DNA of 18,992 nt, from the NCBI GenBank assembly GCA_000310025.1, contig FN649737.1:44773-63764 (forward strand), read 5' to 3'. Positions 1 through 9,348 of the stretch are shown here, piece by piece; position 1 is the stretch's first letter; every line of letters begins with the position of its first letter. The position numbers were made by a program, and so were the translations under genes. The stretch comes from Ectocarpus siliculosus. Its lineage: Eukaryota > Sar > Phaeophyceae > Ectocarpales > Ectocarpaceae. The notes under the pieces were generated by a model. That model did no database searches, was not told the DNA's origin, and saw nothing but the letters and a program-made list of their open reading frames with translations.

Positions 1-850
1 GTGGCGGAGGGGGGGGAGGGGGGATAAGAAAAAACGAAAGGGTTACTTCAAGTACAAGGTTAAGGTTTACCCGGCGCATCCTCAGGTTTGGCTTCGCCAG
101 CGCGGTACTTGAGGTAGGGGGGACGTGCTAGGGTTCTCGTTGAGGAGGGTGGCAGCAATACTACTCCCTTATGACGTGCAGCACAAACGAACGAGGAATA
201 GTTGTAAGCATATAGTCTAGTGTCCTTGTCTGCTTCGGCTACCGTATTAATTAGTCTAGTGGTGCCCAATTGCACATGCCTGCACCTAGTCTATATACCG
301 GTTGAATTGTGGGAAACGAGCTGAAAGATCTACTTCCTGCGGCAGCAGCGCGTGCCGCTTGATCGATGTACATTAAGCACCTACACATCAGAGCCCCCAG
401 TTTTTTCTGAGGCTGAGGTTCGAAGTTCCTAGCGTTATGCCACAAACAGACATAGACTATACAGTATAGGTTTTGGTGCAGGGGTTCTTTCCTGGGCTCA
501 CAAATGATGCTCAAGGTCTCTGTATTTCCAGGGTTTCGAGACGTAGTTTTTCTAACTTCCAAGGTCGAGTGTAGTGTATGTTATGGGAGCAAGTGCGGGC
601 GCACGCTTTCGTCGCAAACCATTCATTCGTCTTGTCCGCGCTTAGTTTCTCTTGTCACCCCACTCGATTAACTGCCCTTGGTGACTGGGCCCACCGCGTG
701 AAATCGAAAGGTGCTAACGACAGAATATCCGTGTGTAGAGCTAGAGCGAAACTCACACAGGCCACAAGATGACCAACGTTTCCTCCTACGACAGGCCGAG
801 AAGTCTTACCATCATATCACGCCGCCGGTGCCGAACGTACAAATAGATCG
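1..850. other. No supported gene; flank of the LINE fragment
   Basis: The open frames here (for example about 100 codons on minus at 251-562) show no recognisable motif, domain or clear splice sites. They are what chance gives at this base composition. The first 25 bases are a G-rich run. I see no RNA gene. The right end runs into the direct repeat at 851 that borders the LINE fragment. Confidence 0.5.
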
Positions 851-868
851 CCCCCCGACAACACAACG
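851..868 (+). repeat. Left copy of an 18-bp direct repeat (candidate target-site duplication)
   Basis: The 18 bases ccccccgacaacacaacg occur here and again exactly at 1696-1713, on either side of the LINE-derived sequence. LINE insertions usually create target-site duplications of this order, so this is read as the left boundary of the insertion. The C-run at one end makes the exact edge uncertain by a few bases. Confidence 0.55.
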
Positions 869-1695
869 GAAAGACGCAAGGAAGCTGACATGGCAGTATC
901 GCATGTATGTGCGGGATGGGAGAAGAGAGGTTGCTGAGAATAGTACGGGAGGCGAAGTGGGCAAACAAAAAAGAGGGGTAGACAACCCACGGAATGGGTC
1001 AAGGTTGTAGAGGACGTGTGGAAGGGGTTAGACATCGACGAAGATGAAACGCTGGAAATGGAGGGTCTACAGGGGTTCAAGGAGAAGATATCTGTTGCTT
1101 GTGCCGAGAGAGAAGAACAGAATCTAAGGAAAGAAGCCAAGGATAAGGAGGGTCTAGAAGTGTACGGAATGTTGAAAGAAGGAATAGGGTTCAAGGACTA
1201 CCTACATGGACCAATGGATGCAGGGACAAAGCTTGAGGTCAAATTCAGGACCGGGGACATAGGCCTTCGAGAACGTCGACGAAGACATAGGACGGTAGAC
1301 GACGAAGACGACAAGTTCAAATGTGATTGCGGCTTCGAATGCGAAGGCCGTGTTCATGTAGTCTCGGAATGTCCGTGGTACCAAGAGGAGAGGGAAGTGT
1401 ACATGACTGAGCTGGGAATAATACAAGGGACGTACAGGGAGATGTTTGAGGCATGGAATAGAGAGGAGAGGACGGTAGCGGTACTGGGACTAGGAAGTGG
1501 TTTGAAAAGGCGGGAAGGGATATCGTTAGGATAGACAGACTAGGGAAGACATTTTTGAGCCACCTTTGGCAAAGTAGAAAGGAACGATTGGCCATCGGTG
1601 ATCGGTCCTGTGGGCACAATGCTCCATCCTCTCGAGGACGCGTGGTCAATGGTTTAACCGCTAAGGCACGCAAAACATAAGAGTACGCCCCCCCC
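869..1695 (+). mobile_element. 5'-truncated non-LTR retrotransposon (LINE) fragment
   Basis: The segment between the two copies of the 18-bp direct repeat encodes only the extreme C-terminal part of a LINE reverse-transcriptase polyprotein, followed by about 160 bp of 3' non-coding sequence and a run of 14 C. No reverse-transcriptase catalytic domain or endonuclease is present. The likely history is target-primed insertion with 5' truncation, which is normal for LINEs, followed by decay (frameshift and stops). The LINE assignment rests on the recalled pattern of the C-terminal Cys/His segment described under the ORF. The clade was not determined. A poly-C rather than poly-A 3' end is unusual and could be a later simple-repeat expansion. 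Confidence 0.65.
890..1534 (+). pseudogene. LINE ORF2 C-terminus, frameshifted
   Basis: Coding potential starts in frame 1 at about 890-972 (includes MGEERLLRIVREAKW). It moves to another frame near the A-rich stretch at 963-972 and continues (RGRQPTEWVKVVEDVWKGL) to a stop at 1534. The later part contains GTKLEVKFRTGDIGLRERRR and then CDCGFECEGRVHVVSECPWY. That is the arrangement of the Cys/His region near the C-terminus of many LINE reverse transcriptases: paired Cys, a HV motif, then ECPxYxxxR. The first Cys of the usual pair is displaced by one residue, so metal binding is doubtful. There is no ATG in a sensible place; the open stretch from 1016 begins with GTG inside the frame. The element cannot be autonomous. 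Sure of coding relic; fairly sure of LINE. Confidence 0.65.
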
Positions 1696-1701
1696 CCCCC
1701 C
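1688..1701 (+). repeat. Poly-C homopolymer (14 C) at the LINE 3' end
   Basis: An uninterrupted run of 14 C directly precedes gacaacacaacg of the right direct-repeat copy. The left copy has only six C. The run may be the insertion's tail, slippage of the target's own C-run, or an assembly length error. Confidence 0.9.
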
Positions 1702-1713
1702 GACAACACAACG
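1696..1713 (+). repeat. Right copy of the 18-bp direct repeat
   Basis: Exact second copy of the sequence at 851-868. Beyond it the flank continues with an unrelated sequence (aatgccgggctgacggggg), as expected for the far side of an insertion site. Confidence 0.55.
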
Positions 1714-2091
1714 AATGCCGGGCTGACGGGGGAGGTCAATTTGGGCGACATAACCTTACGCTTGCCGGAGAAATAGAGAGAAACACAACTCTCTGGTCTA
1801 GTCCTGTTCATTCGGCTTCCTCCATACCAAGGGACCACGCAGAGGCGTCACCGACAGATTTATTGTACTTCACTTAACGCTCATTCATTGTTCTTTTTGT
1901 ACACCACACCAGGGCCGAGTAAAACACCGAAAGGGAATGAAGCTCTCTCAGTACATCCACGCCAATCAACCGCCTGTACCCTTTGCCAACGAGGTTTTGT
2001 GTTGTGAAAATCTAGCCCATCAACATCATAATTTACAACCAACTAGCTCGCGAATGGCATAGCGTTGCTGCATGGAGACAGCAGCCCCCAA
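1714..2091. other. Intergenic stretch, nothing recognised
   Basis: No ORF with a recognisable motif and no clear splice sites. A short open frame at about 1695-1770 (includes NAGLTGEVNLGDITLRLPEK) is protein-like but too short to assign. The tandem array begins at the right edge. Confidence 0.4.
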
Positions 2092-3974
2092 ATCGATCTA
2101 ATATAGAACTGCATCTTTTCCACCCACAGACTCGCACCAGAGACATACAACAAACAACGTTCTGACTAAGAAACAACCAAGAGTCGATCCTAAAACAGAC
2201 AAGTCAACGGTTGTGGCAGCGCATAGGAGATAGAAAAGTCTCCTAAGACTTGCAGCCACAATACGCCAACGAACCTGACTTGAAAAACGATTGCAAAGGA
2301 AACCCAACACATAAAACACGATATCAGTCCTCGGCCATAGGCTCACACCATCAACTAAGCAAGCTAACATCAGGAATAAACCGATAATCGATCCCCAAAG
2401 AGACAAGTCAACTACTATTGCTGCGCAAAGGAGATGGAAAAGTCGTCCTGAGACTTGCAGCCACAGCACGCCGACGAATCAGATTTGAAAACGATTGTTG
2501 AGGCACATAATCAACGATCGACCTCAGCCCTGGTCTACATATCGTTCCCACCAATAGACTCGCACCAGCAACAATACAGAGCCATCTCAGGAAGAAACCA
2601 ATAATCAATCCTAGACAAGTCATCGATTTTGGCTGCGCAAAGGAGATGGAAAAGTCTTCCTTAGACTTGCAGCTACAACATGCCGACGAATCTGACTCGA
2701 AAAACGATTGTGAAGGTAAACCAACAAAAAACACGGTATCAGTCCTCGGCCGTAGGCTCACACCAGAAACTGAACAAGCCCATCTCAGGAAGAAACCAAA
2801 CATCGATCCCAAAACAGACAAGTCAACGGTTGTGGCTACGCAAAGGAGATGGAAAAGTCTTCCTGAGACTTGCAGCTACAACATGCCGACAAATCAGATT
2901 TGACAACGATTGCTGAGGTAAACAAAAAAAAACACGGTATCAGTCCTCAAAACTAGAGCCATTCCAGGAAGAAACCGATAATCGATCCCAAAACAGACAA
3001 GTCAACGGTTGTGGCTGCGCAAAGGAGACGGAAAAGTCTTCCTAAGACTTGCAGCCACAACATGCCGACGGATATGACTTGAAAAACGATTGTTAAGGCA
3101 CAAAATTAACAATCGACCCCAGCCCTGGTCTACATATCGTTCCCACCCATAGACTCGGACAAAAAGGCCAGAGTCATCTCTGGAAGAAACCGAAAATCAA
3201 TCCCAAAAGAGATATGTTGACGGCAGTGTCTGCGCAAAGGAGATGGAAAAGTCTTCCCAAGACTTGCAGCCACAGCACGCCGACGAATCAGATTTAAAAA
3301 CGATTGTTGAGGCACAAAATCAACGATCGACCTCAGCCCTGGTCTACACATTGTCCCACCCATAGGCTCACCCCAGAAACTAAACAAGCTCGTCTCAGGA
3401 CCAAGCCGAAAATCGATCCCCAAAGAGACAAGTCATCGATTGTGGCTGCGCAAAGGAGATGGAAAAGTCTTCCTAAGACTTGCCGCCGCAACACGACGAC
3501 GAATCAGATTTGAAAACGATTGTTAAAGAAAAATATCAACGATCGACCTCAGCCCTGGTCTACATATCGTCCCACTCATAGACTCGCACCAGCAACAATA
3601 CAGAGCCATTACAGGAAGAAACCAATCATCGGTCCTAAAACAGACAAGTCAACGGTTGTGGCTGCGCAAAGGAGATGGAAAAGTCTTCCTAAGACTTGCA
3701 GCCACAACACGCCGACGAATCTGACTTGAAAAACGATTGTTAAGGCACAAAATGAGCAATCACGATCGACCTCAGCCCTGGTCTACATATCGATCCCACC
3801 CATTGATCCGCACCAGAAAAACGCCAGAGCCATCTCAGGAAGAAACCGAAAATCAATCCCAAAAGAGATATGTCGACGGCTGTGTCTGCTGCGCAAAGGA
3901 GATGGAAAAGTCTTCCCAAGACTTGCAGCCACAGCATGCCGACGAATCAGGTTTGAAAACGATTGTTGACTACG
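2092..3974 (+). repeat. Nine-copy tandem (satellite-like) array, about 180-230 bp per unit
   Basis: The core gcgcaaaggagatggaaaag, with small variations, recurs near 2220, 2422, 2633, 2837, 3017, 3232, 3448, 3663 and 3892, giving spacings of about 180 to 229 bp. Each unit also carries a 'cgatcgacctcagccctgg' or 'cggtatcagtcctc' type head, a 'ctcaggaagaaacc' block, a 'gacaagtcaac' block, the hairpin core and a tail ending gaaaacgattgt. Tails come in two kinds, ctgactt and cagattt. They follow T,G,T,G,T,G,G,T,G from copy 1 to copy 9, so the array is mainly a two-unit higher-order repeat. Copy 5 is shortened. Short peptides repeat in plus frames (RRWKSLPKTC), but every unit ends them with a stop, so coding is unlikely. 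The repeat family was not recognised. Confidence 0.9.
3011..3058 (+). other. Representative compound hairpin of the satellite unit (copy 5)
   Basis: Outer arms gtggctgc (3011-3018) and gcagccac (3051-3058) pair perfectly, and extend to 11 bp with flanking gtt and aac. Inside, aagtctt (3034-3040) and aagactt (3044-3050) form a second 7-bp stem with a 3-nt loop. The inner stem abuts the 3' outer arm directly, leaving a one-sided 15-nt bulge (gcaaaggagatggaa). The same arrangement is intact in copy 8 (about 3655-3708) and near-intact in the others. It could be a structured RNA or a DNA-level feature of the satellite. Confidence 0.6.
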
Positions 3975-4018
3975 TCGAGATTGTCGTCTCTAATTCAAAC
4001 AAACGCGGCTGACTATCA

Positions 4019-4862
4019 CTATCGCAACATTGGCTGGCGTCCTTTCGCAAATAAAAACAGCACATCAACACACGGGTTGGACACATACGCTTTGAGTCGC
4101 ATCACTTCACAATAGGCCCGTAGGAATCTCTCCGCCCCCCCTCCCATACCTCCTTGGGCAATGCAAGGGCTCTGGCGCCGTTCCACCATTACGAATGACC
4201 CTGACAACCCAAACAGCACATAATTTTCACACCTCAAACGACAACAGCTCGAATGCAACTAGTAACATCATCACATACATCCAGTATTGAGTGTACCAGC
4301 AGGCACGAGTTTTCACACTCCAAAATAAACAACCACGCACACGTTCTGTTCTCATCTCTCTCCTGACTGTTGCATATTGAGCGAGGGGCGGCTTGTGTTC
4401 GCCTGCAACTGTCGATTACATCGAGCCCAAATCAACACACGTTTCGACACGACCGTATAGCTAGTATCGTTTTATCTAACATCGACCACTCTACGTAGAC
4501 AGTGCTCTCTGCTTATTGCCAGATCTAGGCGGCACACCAAGGGTAGGTACAGCTCGTCACCCTAACTCCGCCCACTTCCGCTTTCATACAAACTTTATTT
4601 CCTTCGCGTGGAGCCGTCAGACACGCAAGGGGCAGTCAACACCCATCACGCCTCGTCCGTCCTTATTCCGGTAAAGTGGTTCCACGATGTGTACGGCAGA
4701 CAGCGAGTGACTGGAAATGATGGCGTTGAGTAGCACGCTACCTTCTTCGTCCTGGTGCGACTGCAACACCCCCCAAGTGTCAGTGCCCCGTAGTTTCCCC
4801 ACTCCAGTCTTACCTCTCCACCCACTGGCAAACATATCCAAGCTGGTGAATGCATAGGACGC
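4019..4862 (-). CDS. Candidate 3' exons of an unrecognised protein
   Basis: Three pieces read as protein on the minus strand and can be joined in phase. The first runs from an acceptor after 4863 (pyrimidine-rich, ending ttcag) down to a donor at 4643 (ATGG|gtgttg), and includes ASYAFTSLDMFASGWRG and later LLNAIISSHSLSAVHIVEPL. The second runs from the acceptor gttgtcag at 4201 to a TAG at 4019, and includes GGGAERFLRAYCEVMRLKAY. The donor is phase 1 and the acceptor supplies two bases, so the frame is kept. If the donor at 4643 is not used, the first exon ends at a TGA at 4617. A possible 53-nt intron at 4761-4813 (gtaaga...ttgcag) would change the upstream frame. I recognise no family. The exons may belong to a short gene starting at 5408 or be the 3' end of the 5451-8443 gene. 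A chance reading is possible. Confidence 0.35.
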
Positions 4863-5355
4863 CTGAACGACAAGACATGTACATCACGACAGACGACGGC
4901 AAGCGACGCAACTTCCAGACAAATGAAAAAAAACAAACAGTTAAAAAACTCGAGTACTACGCTGCACTGCCCCACGCTCACAAATAAATCAATCCCAATA
5001 TCATCGCATGCCTAGCGTGCCGCACCAAACTCGAGAGGGTACCACGGGATTCGCCACACGCCCACGATTCGCTCTTCACACTCATTCAGCAAAAGCACCC
5101 TCCGAGTACGTCTCATCATCACCGTGAGCCTTGTCGCCTAACCCCCCAAGTGCTAGACGTTCTTGGTCGAATTCTGAGCTCTTGTCCACTCTACCCACTC
5201 CCCCCAGGCTCTCCACAGGGTGGAATACACCACACCATATAGGTCACGCCTTTCGTTGGAACACCTTCCACCAAGCGACGGGTGCACACCGTCGAAGCAC
5301 GCCACCACAAACCACACTAACCTCGGCAACTCATGAATCTGTCCGTCGAACTCAC

Positions 5356-5408
5356 ACGCCGACAACTATTCCAGCGACAAGCACACCAATCGTAGACCTC
5401 TTCCCCAT
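5356..5408 (-). CDS. Possible first exon with a signal-anchor-like peptide
   Basis: An ATG at 5408 with A at -3 and G at +4 opens 17 codons, MGKRSTIGVLVAGIVVG, which look like a short basic-then-hydrophobic anchor. They run into a good donor (GT|gtgagt after 5356) or a weaker one three codon-positions away (GGC|gtgtga). Either donor fits an acceptor at 4862 in one of the two alternative frames. Against it, the ATG lies only 43 bases past the stop of the upstream gene on the same strand, leaving almost no room for a 3' end and a promoter. It may simply be 3' UTR. Confidence 0.2.
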
Positions 5409-5450
5409 TCTCAACGAAATGTTTCTCCTTCCGACAAAGGGTACCCACCC

Positions 5451-8443
5451 TCACAGGGTCACGATTTCACCCGCTTTCCACATCTCCCTCAAGGAGAAGT
5501 GGTCCCACACCGGCCTGGCGTCTCGCTTCCTCCTGACGTCGGAGAGGGCCGCCGAGCGGATCCTTTTCGACCGCCGCTTCCGTACATCGCCGAGGATTGC
5601 CCGGATCTCCGCCTCCCTCTTCTTCTTCTTCTCGTCGTTGAGCGCCATCATGGCCCGTCCCAGGTCCGCCCGCACCGCCACGTCGTCGCTGAACGCGGTC
5701 TCTTCTTCAACGAACGTCCGCTCCTCCAGGAACAAGAGCTGTTCCATGCAGGCAGCCAACGCAGCGTCCATCATCTCCGTCGCAGACGTACGAGGGGCAG
5801 CCATCGACATGTTCTCCGTAAACTCGGCCAACGCGGTGGTGAGCCTGCCTTTGTCGTTGTCGCTGGTCGTTTCCGGAGAACGCGCCAGGCGGCTGTCGTC
5901 CACTGCTCTGTCGGCGATCTTGAGGGCCTGCATGGCCATCGCCAGGGCGTGATCGATGCCGTCGCTGGTGCTGGTGGATGGCGTACCCAGCACCGGGCTG
6001 ACAGCGAAAGCCGAGGTCGAAAGCTTGGAGGGCGCTGATGTTGCCACCGCCACCGCCACCGCCGCCGCCGCCGCCGCTGTTGTCGACGCCACCGAATCTG
6101 TTCTCGGTGTGGTGGGCCCCGATGTGGTGGATCCGGTCGTTATCGCCGCTGCCACCGTTGCCTTCGCCGCCACTGCCGTCGACGCCACCGAATCTGTGCT
6201 CGGGGCGAACGTAGGTGCCGTCAATGTCAACGGTGATGCCAGCGTCGAAGAAATGGCCAGTGGGTGGGGGAAGTTAGTGTCTGACGACGTGTCGGTAGCG
6301 ATCGGTGGGGTGAGCCCGAAGGCGGGCATCGGCCCCGGGGCCGGCGGCGTCGTGGGCGCCCTAGGGAGTACCACTCCCACATCGCTGGCACCAGTAGCGA
6401 CATCACCAGCATCGCCAGCGGCGCCAACAGATGTCGACGGCATCGCCACACCAGGCGCGCCCGAGATTACTCCAGAAACAGCTAGGAGGTCTAGCGTGTG
6501 GTCGTCGAACTCCGCCATGGGACACGAGGGAACAGAGCCCGGCTGGTCGGACACGGCTCTTGCGGCGGTCGGAGATGAGGTGGTGTCCAGACCGAATTGC
6601 CTCTGAGTGCTTCCTGCGGTAGTAGCGGGGCCGGGCCCCTCGCTGGTGGATGGCGTACCCGACACCGGGCTGACAGCGAAAGACGAGCTCGAAAGCTTCG
6701 AAGGCGCTGATGTTGCCATCGCTACCGCCGCCGCCCCTGCCTTCGCCGCTGCCACCGTTGCCTTCGCCGCCACTGCCGTCGGCGCCACCGAATCCGTGCT
6801 CAGGGTGAACGAAGGTGTCGCTGTCGTCACAGTAAACGGTGCTGCCGGCGTCGAAAAAATAGTCGGTGGGGTGGTGAGGTTGTTGCTGTTGTAGGCAGTG
6901 TCGGAAGAGTTCACTTGGTCGTCCATCGCCGTCAGAGATGGTGGTGACTGGTCGGTGAGCACGACCGACGACGCCCTTCCCAAGAAGGCGCCAGGGTTGT
7001 TGAGGGCGGAGGTCGGGGCCGGCGGCGGTGTCGGTGTGGTGAGCCCCGATGTTGTGGATCCGGTCGTTACCGCCGACAAGGTGCGGGAGTTGTTGAGGGC
7101 GGAGGTCGGGGCCGGCGGCGGTGTCGGTGTGGTGGGCCCCGATGTGGTGGATTCGGTCGTTACCGCCGACAAGGTGCGGGAGTTGTTGAGGGCGGAGGTC
7201 GGGGCCGGCGGCGGTGTCGGTGTGGTGAGCTCCGATGTGGTGGATTCGGCCACAACCGCCGCTGCCACCATCGCCGCCGCCGCCGCCGCCGCGTTCGCCG
7301 CCACTGCCGTCGACGCCACCGAGTCTGTGATTGGCCTTGGGACGAACGAGGGTGTCGCTGTCGTCGATGTAAACGGTGCTGCCAGCGTCGAAGAGATGGA
7401 CGGTGGGTGGGGGACGTTGGTGTCTGACGTCGTGTCGGCAGCGATCGGTGGGGTGAGCCCGAAGGCGGGCATCGTCCCCGGGGCCGGAGGCGTCGCGGGC
7501 GTCCTAGGGAGTGCCGCTCCCACATCGCTGGCACCAGTAGCGACATCAGAGGCGTCAGCGCCGGCGCCAACAGATGTCGACGGCATCGCCACACCAGACG
7601 CGCCCGAGATTACTCCAGAAGAAGCTAGGAGTTCTAGCGTGTGGTCGTCGAAATCCGCCATGGGACACGAGGGCACAGAGCTCGGCTGGTCGGACACGGC
7701 GCTTGCGGCGGTCGTAGATGAGGTGGTGTCCAGACCGAACAAGATTTCGCCGGAGAAGTCGTCTGCGGCGGCGAGAAGAAGGAATCATTCAATCAGGGTG
7801 GTGGTATACGACCGCCCGTCACGTGTGCGCTTGTACAAACATAGTGGAAGAGGGAGAAAATGCAGGACGAGACACCCTCCGTGACCAAGGAAAAGCGCTA
7901 CACGTACCAGTTGGTACGAAACTAAAATGAGACACGTATTGATTTTTAGCGATCATCATTCCTGCAACATACTGGCGTTGTGAGAGACCTTTTACTCACG
8001 CCAGGCGTAAATTGCGAAGGACGAACGGAGCAGAGCACTAACACCAGCACCAGCACCACCAACACCACCAACACGTAGAGTTGCAGATGAATCTCAACCA
8101 GTAAACAACAACCTCTCGTGAGAATCTCGCCTGGGAATGATGTTGATTAAGCGCGTTTGGTGGCGGGCATCTACGTGTTCTCTCTAGAATATAAATCCCC
8201 GATTCCAAGCTCCTGCCTCCACTGTCAAAGCGACGCCTTGTTGACAGAGTGCTTTCCATTCTGGTGCGCAAGAACGTCACCTTAATGGTATGTATAGCTA
8301 TCATTACCTTCAAGGAAGGCAGCCATCAGGTCTGCGTCTTCCGGGCTCCAGCCCTCGTCGTCAAGGTCGTGGAGCCCGCCACCCAGGAGTTCCCCCAACT
8401 CCGCATCATCTCCTCCCGGGTCATTTCTTGCGGGCGCGGCCAT
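5451..8443 (-). CDS. Two-exon gene: 815-aa Ala/Ser/Thr/Pro-rich, internally duplicated protein
   Basis: Exon 1 is 8443-8308 (45 codons plus one base). The 545-bp intron starts gtaatg and ends with a pyrimidine-rich gccgcag. Exon 2 is 7762-5451. The phase-1 donor G joins AC to give Asp, reading AAFLE-D-DFSGEILFGLD without a break. Residues 1-60 are acidic with bulky hydrophobics (ELGELLGGGLHDLDDEGW). Residues about 54-420 and 435-645 are related halves, each starting FGLDTTSS and carrying FDDHTL(E/D)LLA and GVISGA. The first half also has three 31-residue repeats built on TTPTPPPAPTSALNN. The last 110 residues are charged, with KKKKRE and RKRRSKR, a plausible nuclear signal. No enzyme or DNA-binding domain was recognised. 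Acidic-hydrophobic patches plus a basic tail would suit a transcriptional regulator, but that is inference. The frame also extends upstream to 8698; the ATG at 8443 was chosen because the acidic domain follows it and a TATA-like element lies about 100 bp upstream. Confidence 0.7.
6297..7739 (-). repeat. Intragenic direct duplication, offset about 1143 bp
   Basis: The block coding from FGLDTTSS at 7739 down to about 7370 recurs from 6596 down to about 6227, with many substitutions. It covers the FDDHTL motif, MPSTSVG, GASDVG and the PMPAFGLTPPI (first copy TMPAFGLTPPI) stretch. A further shared block (SAPSKL, then FAVSPV and GTPSTS) closes both halves. The second half lacks the three 31-residue repeats except for a short hybrid remnant, STTSGPTTP. 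Both copies stay in frame. Confidence 0.85.
6965..7241 (-). repeat. Three tandem 93-bp repeats inside exon 2
   Basis: Three near-identical 31-codon units encode TTPTPPPAPTSALNN followed in the first two by SRTLSAVTT, at about 7226, 7133 and 7040 (starts of TTPTPPP). The length is a multiple of three, so copy-number change keeps the frame. The third copy diverges after ALNN. High similarity suggests recent expansion. Confidence 0.85.
8041..8073 (+). repeat. CAC/CAA-type triplet microsatellite in the intron
   Basis: An imperfect run of accagc and accacc/aac triplets lies within the 545-bp intron of the 815-residue gene. It shows no function. Confidence 0.8.
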
Positions 8444-8541
8444 CGATCTCGCGGAGGGCGGCGAGGGTGGCGCCGTGACTGTACCCGACGGGGAAGAGAA
8501 CGGTCCTACCGCGTAGGGGCCCTGCAGTCGGTATAGAGAGG

Positions 8542-8547
8542 TATATA
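8542..8547 (-). promoter_or_regulatory. Candidate TATA element upstream of the 815-aa gene
   Basis: On the minus strand the context is aaactatatacctctctata, about 100 bases upstream of the ATG at 8443. That would place transcription start near 8515 and give a 5' UTR of about 70 bases. TATA-like strings arise often by chance, so this is only a positional hint that also favours 8443 over 8698 as the start. Confidence 0.25.
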
Positions 8548-8698
8548 GTTTCGAGGCAAAGTAGATCGGCGGGATGGCGTCAGATACAGGCGAAGTTTGA
8601 CCCGGTGCTGCTGTGGTTTGATCGGGGGAGGTAGAGGTGGTGACGTACAGTGTCTCTGCCCGGACACAGCTCAATTCAATCAGGATTCGGCCATGCAA

Positions 8699-9348
8699 AT
8701 GTTTCTTGCCGAGTACATGGCTAATCTCTTGGTTCTGTCAGTACCCAAGAGGCCTCTCTCTCTGAGTTTCTCCGTCTCCCTTGAGTTGGTCGGATCGGTG
8801 GGGAAGGAGTCGTCGAAACAGCGTCGTGCGATTCCGCCCCCGGTAGGAGGAGGGGGTCTTCACAGCTTCACAGTGCAATTGGAGAGACATAGCCCACGAC
8901 GAGAGACGACGAGAACCCGAAAACCGGAACGTCACGCCTATCGTATCATACCTCCAGAACACGCAGATTTCTTCTCAACGTGTGCTGCCTGTCGGTCCCT
9001 TGGAAATTATTGTGGTCATGCAAGTGCTGCTGATTCTCGCGTCTTATCCCCCCCCGATAAAGTGGACTCTGTGTTCGCATTGAATTTAGAGCGGCCCAAG
9101 GGTTGATCGAACTACAAAGGAGCGGGAGCAAACAAAATTCCGCCATCTACCATTCCTATCCACCGCTTCAATCGGGCGGGCAGCGTTTCCTTGCTTTCTA
9201 AACCCGCCTTTCGGAGAACATGTTATGACAGCACTGGACCATGCTACAGTGCTGTGGTTCTGTTCTCGTCTCACCTTCGCCATGGGCGAGCCGTAAGATT
9301 CATGCGTGTTGTCGTTGTTGTCGTTCCCGTTGTTGCCTTTGATAGCGG
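8699..9348. other. No supported gene
   Basis: Upstream flank of the 815-residue gene. Open frames on both strands (8597-9106 plus, 8738-8962 minus) have no recognisable motif. No RNA gene or transposon end was seen. Confidence 0.4.

Noticed and set aside
2092-3974. CRISPR array
   Set aside because: Unit size of about 200 bp, no short identical repeats with unique spacers, and a eukaryotic setting.
2098-4012. ORFs of 60-137 codons on both strands in the tandem array
   Set aside because: The same peptides recur in every unit and end at stops within it, with no shared start or continuous frame. The array is better explained as a non-coding satellite.
5956-7884. Long plus-strand ORFs (216 and 328 codons, Gly/Val/Ala/Asp-rich) opposite the 815-residue gene
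   Set aside because: They are the reverse complement of GC-rich Ala/Thr/Ser/Pro codons and repeats, which seldom give stops on the other strand. The minus frame alone has a matching splice structure and a sensible N- and C-terminus.
8444-8698. N-terminal extension of the 815-residue protein to an ATG at 8698
   Set aside because: The frame is open, but the extension has no domain character, includes the TATA-like element, and the distinct acidic domain starts right at the ATG at 8443. It is not excluded.
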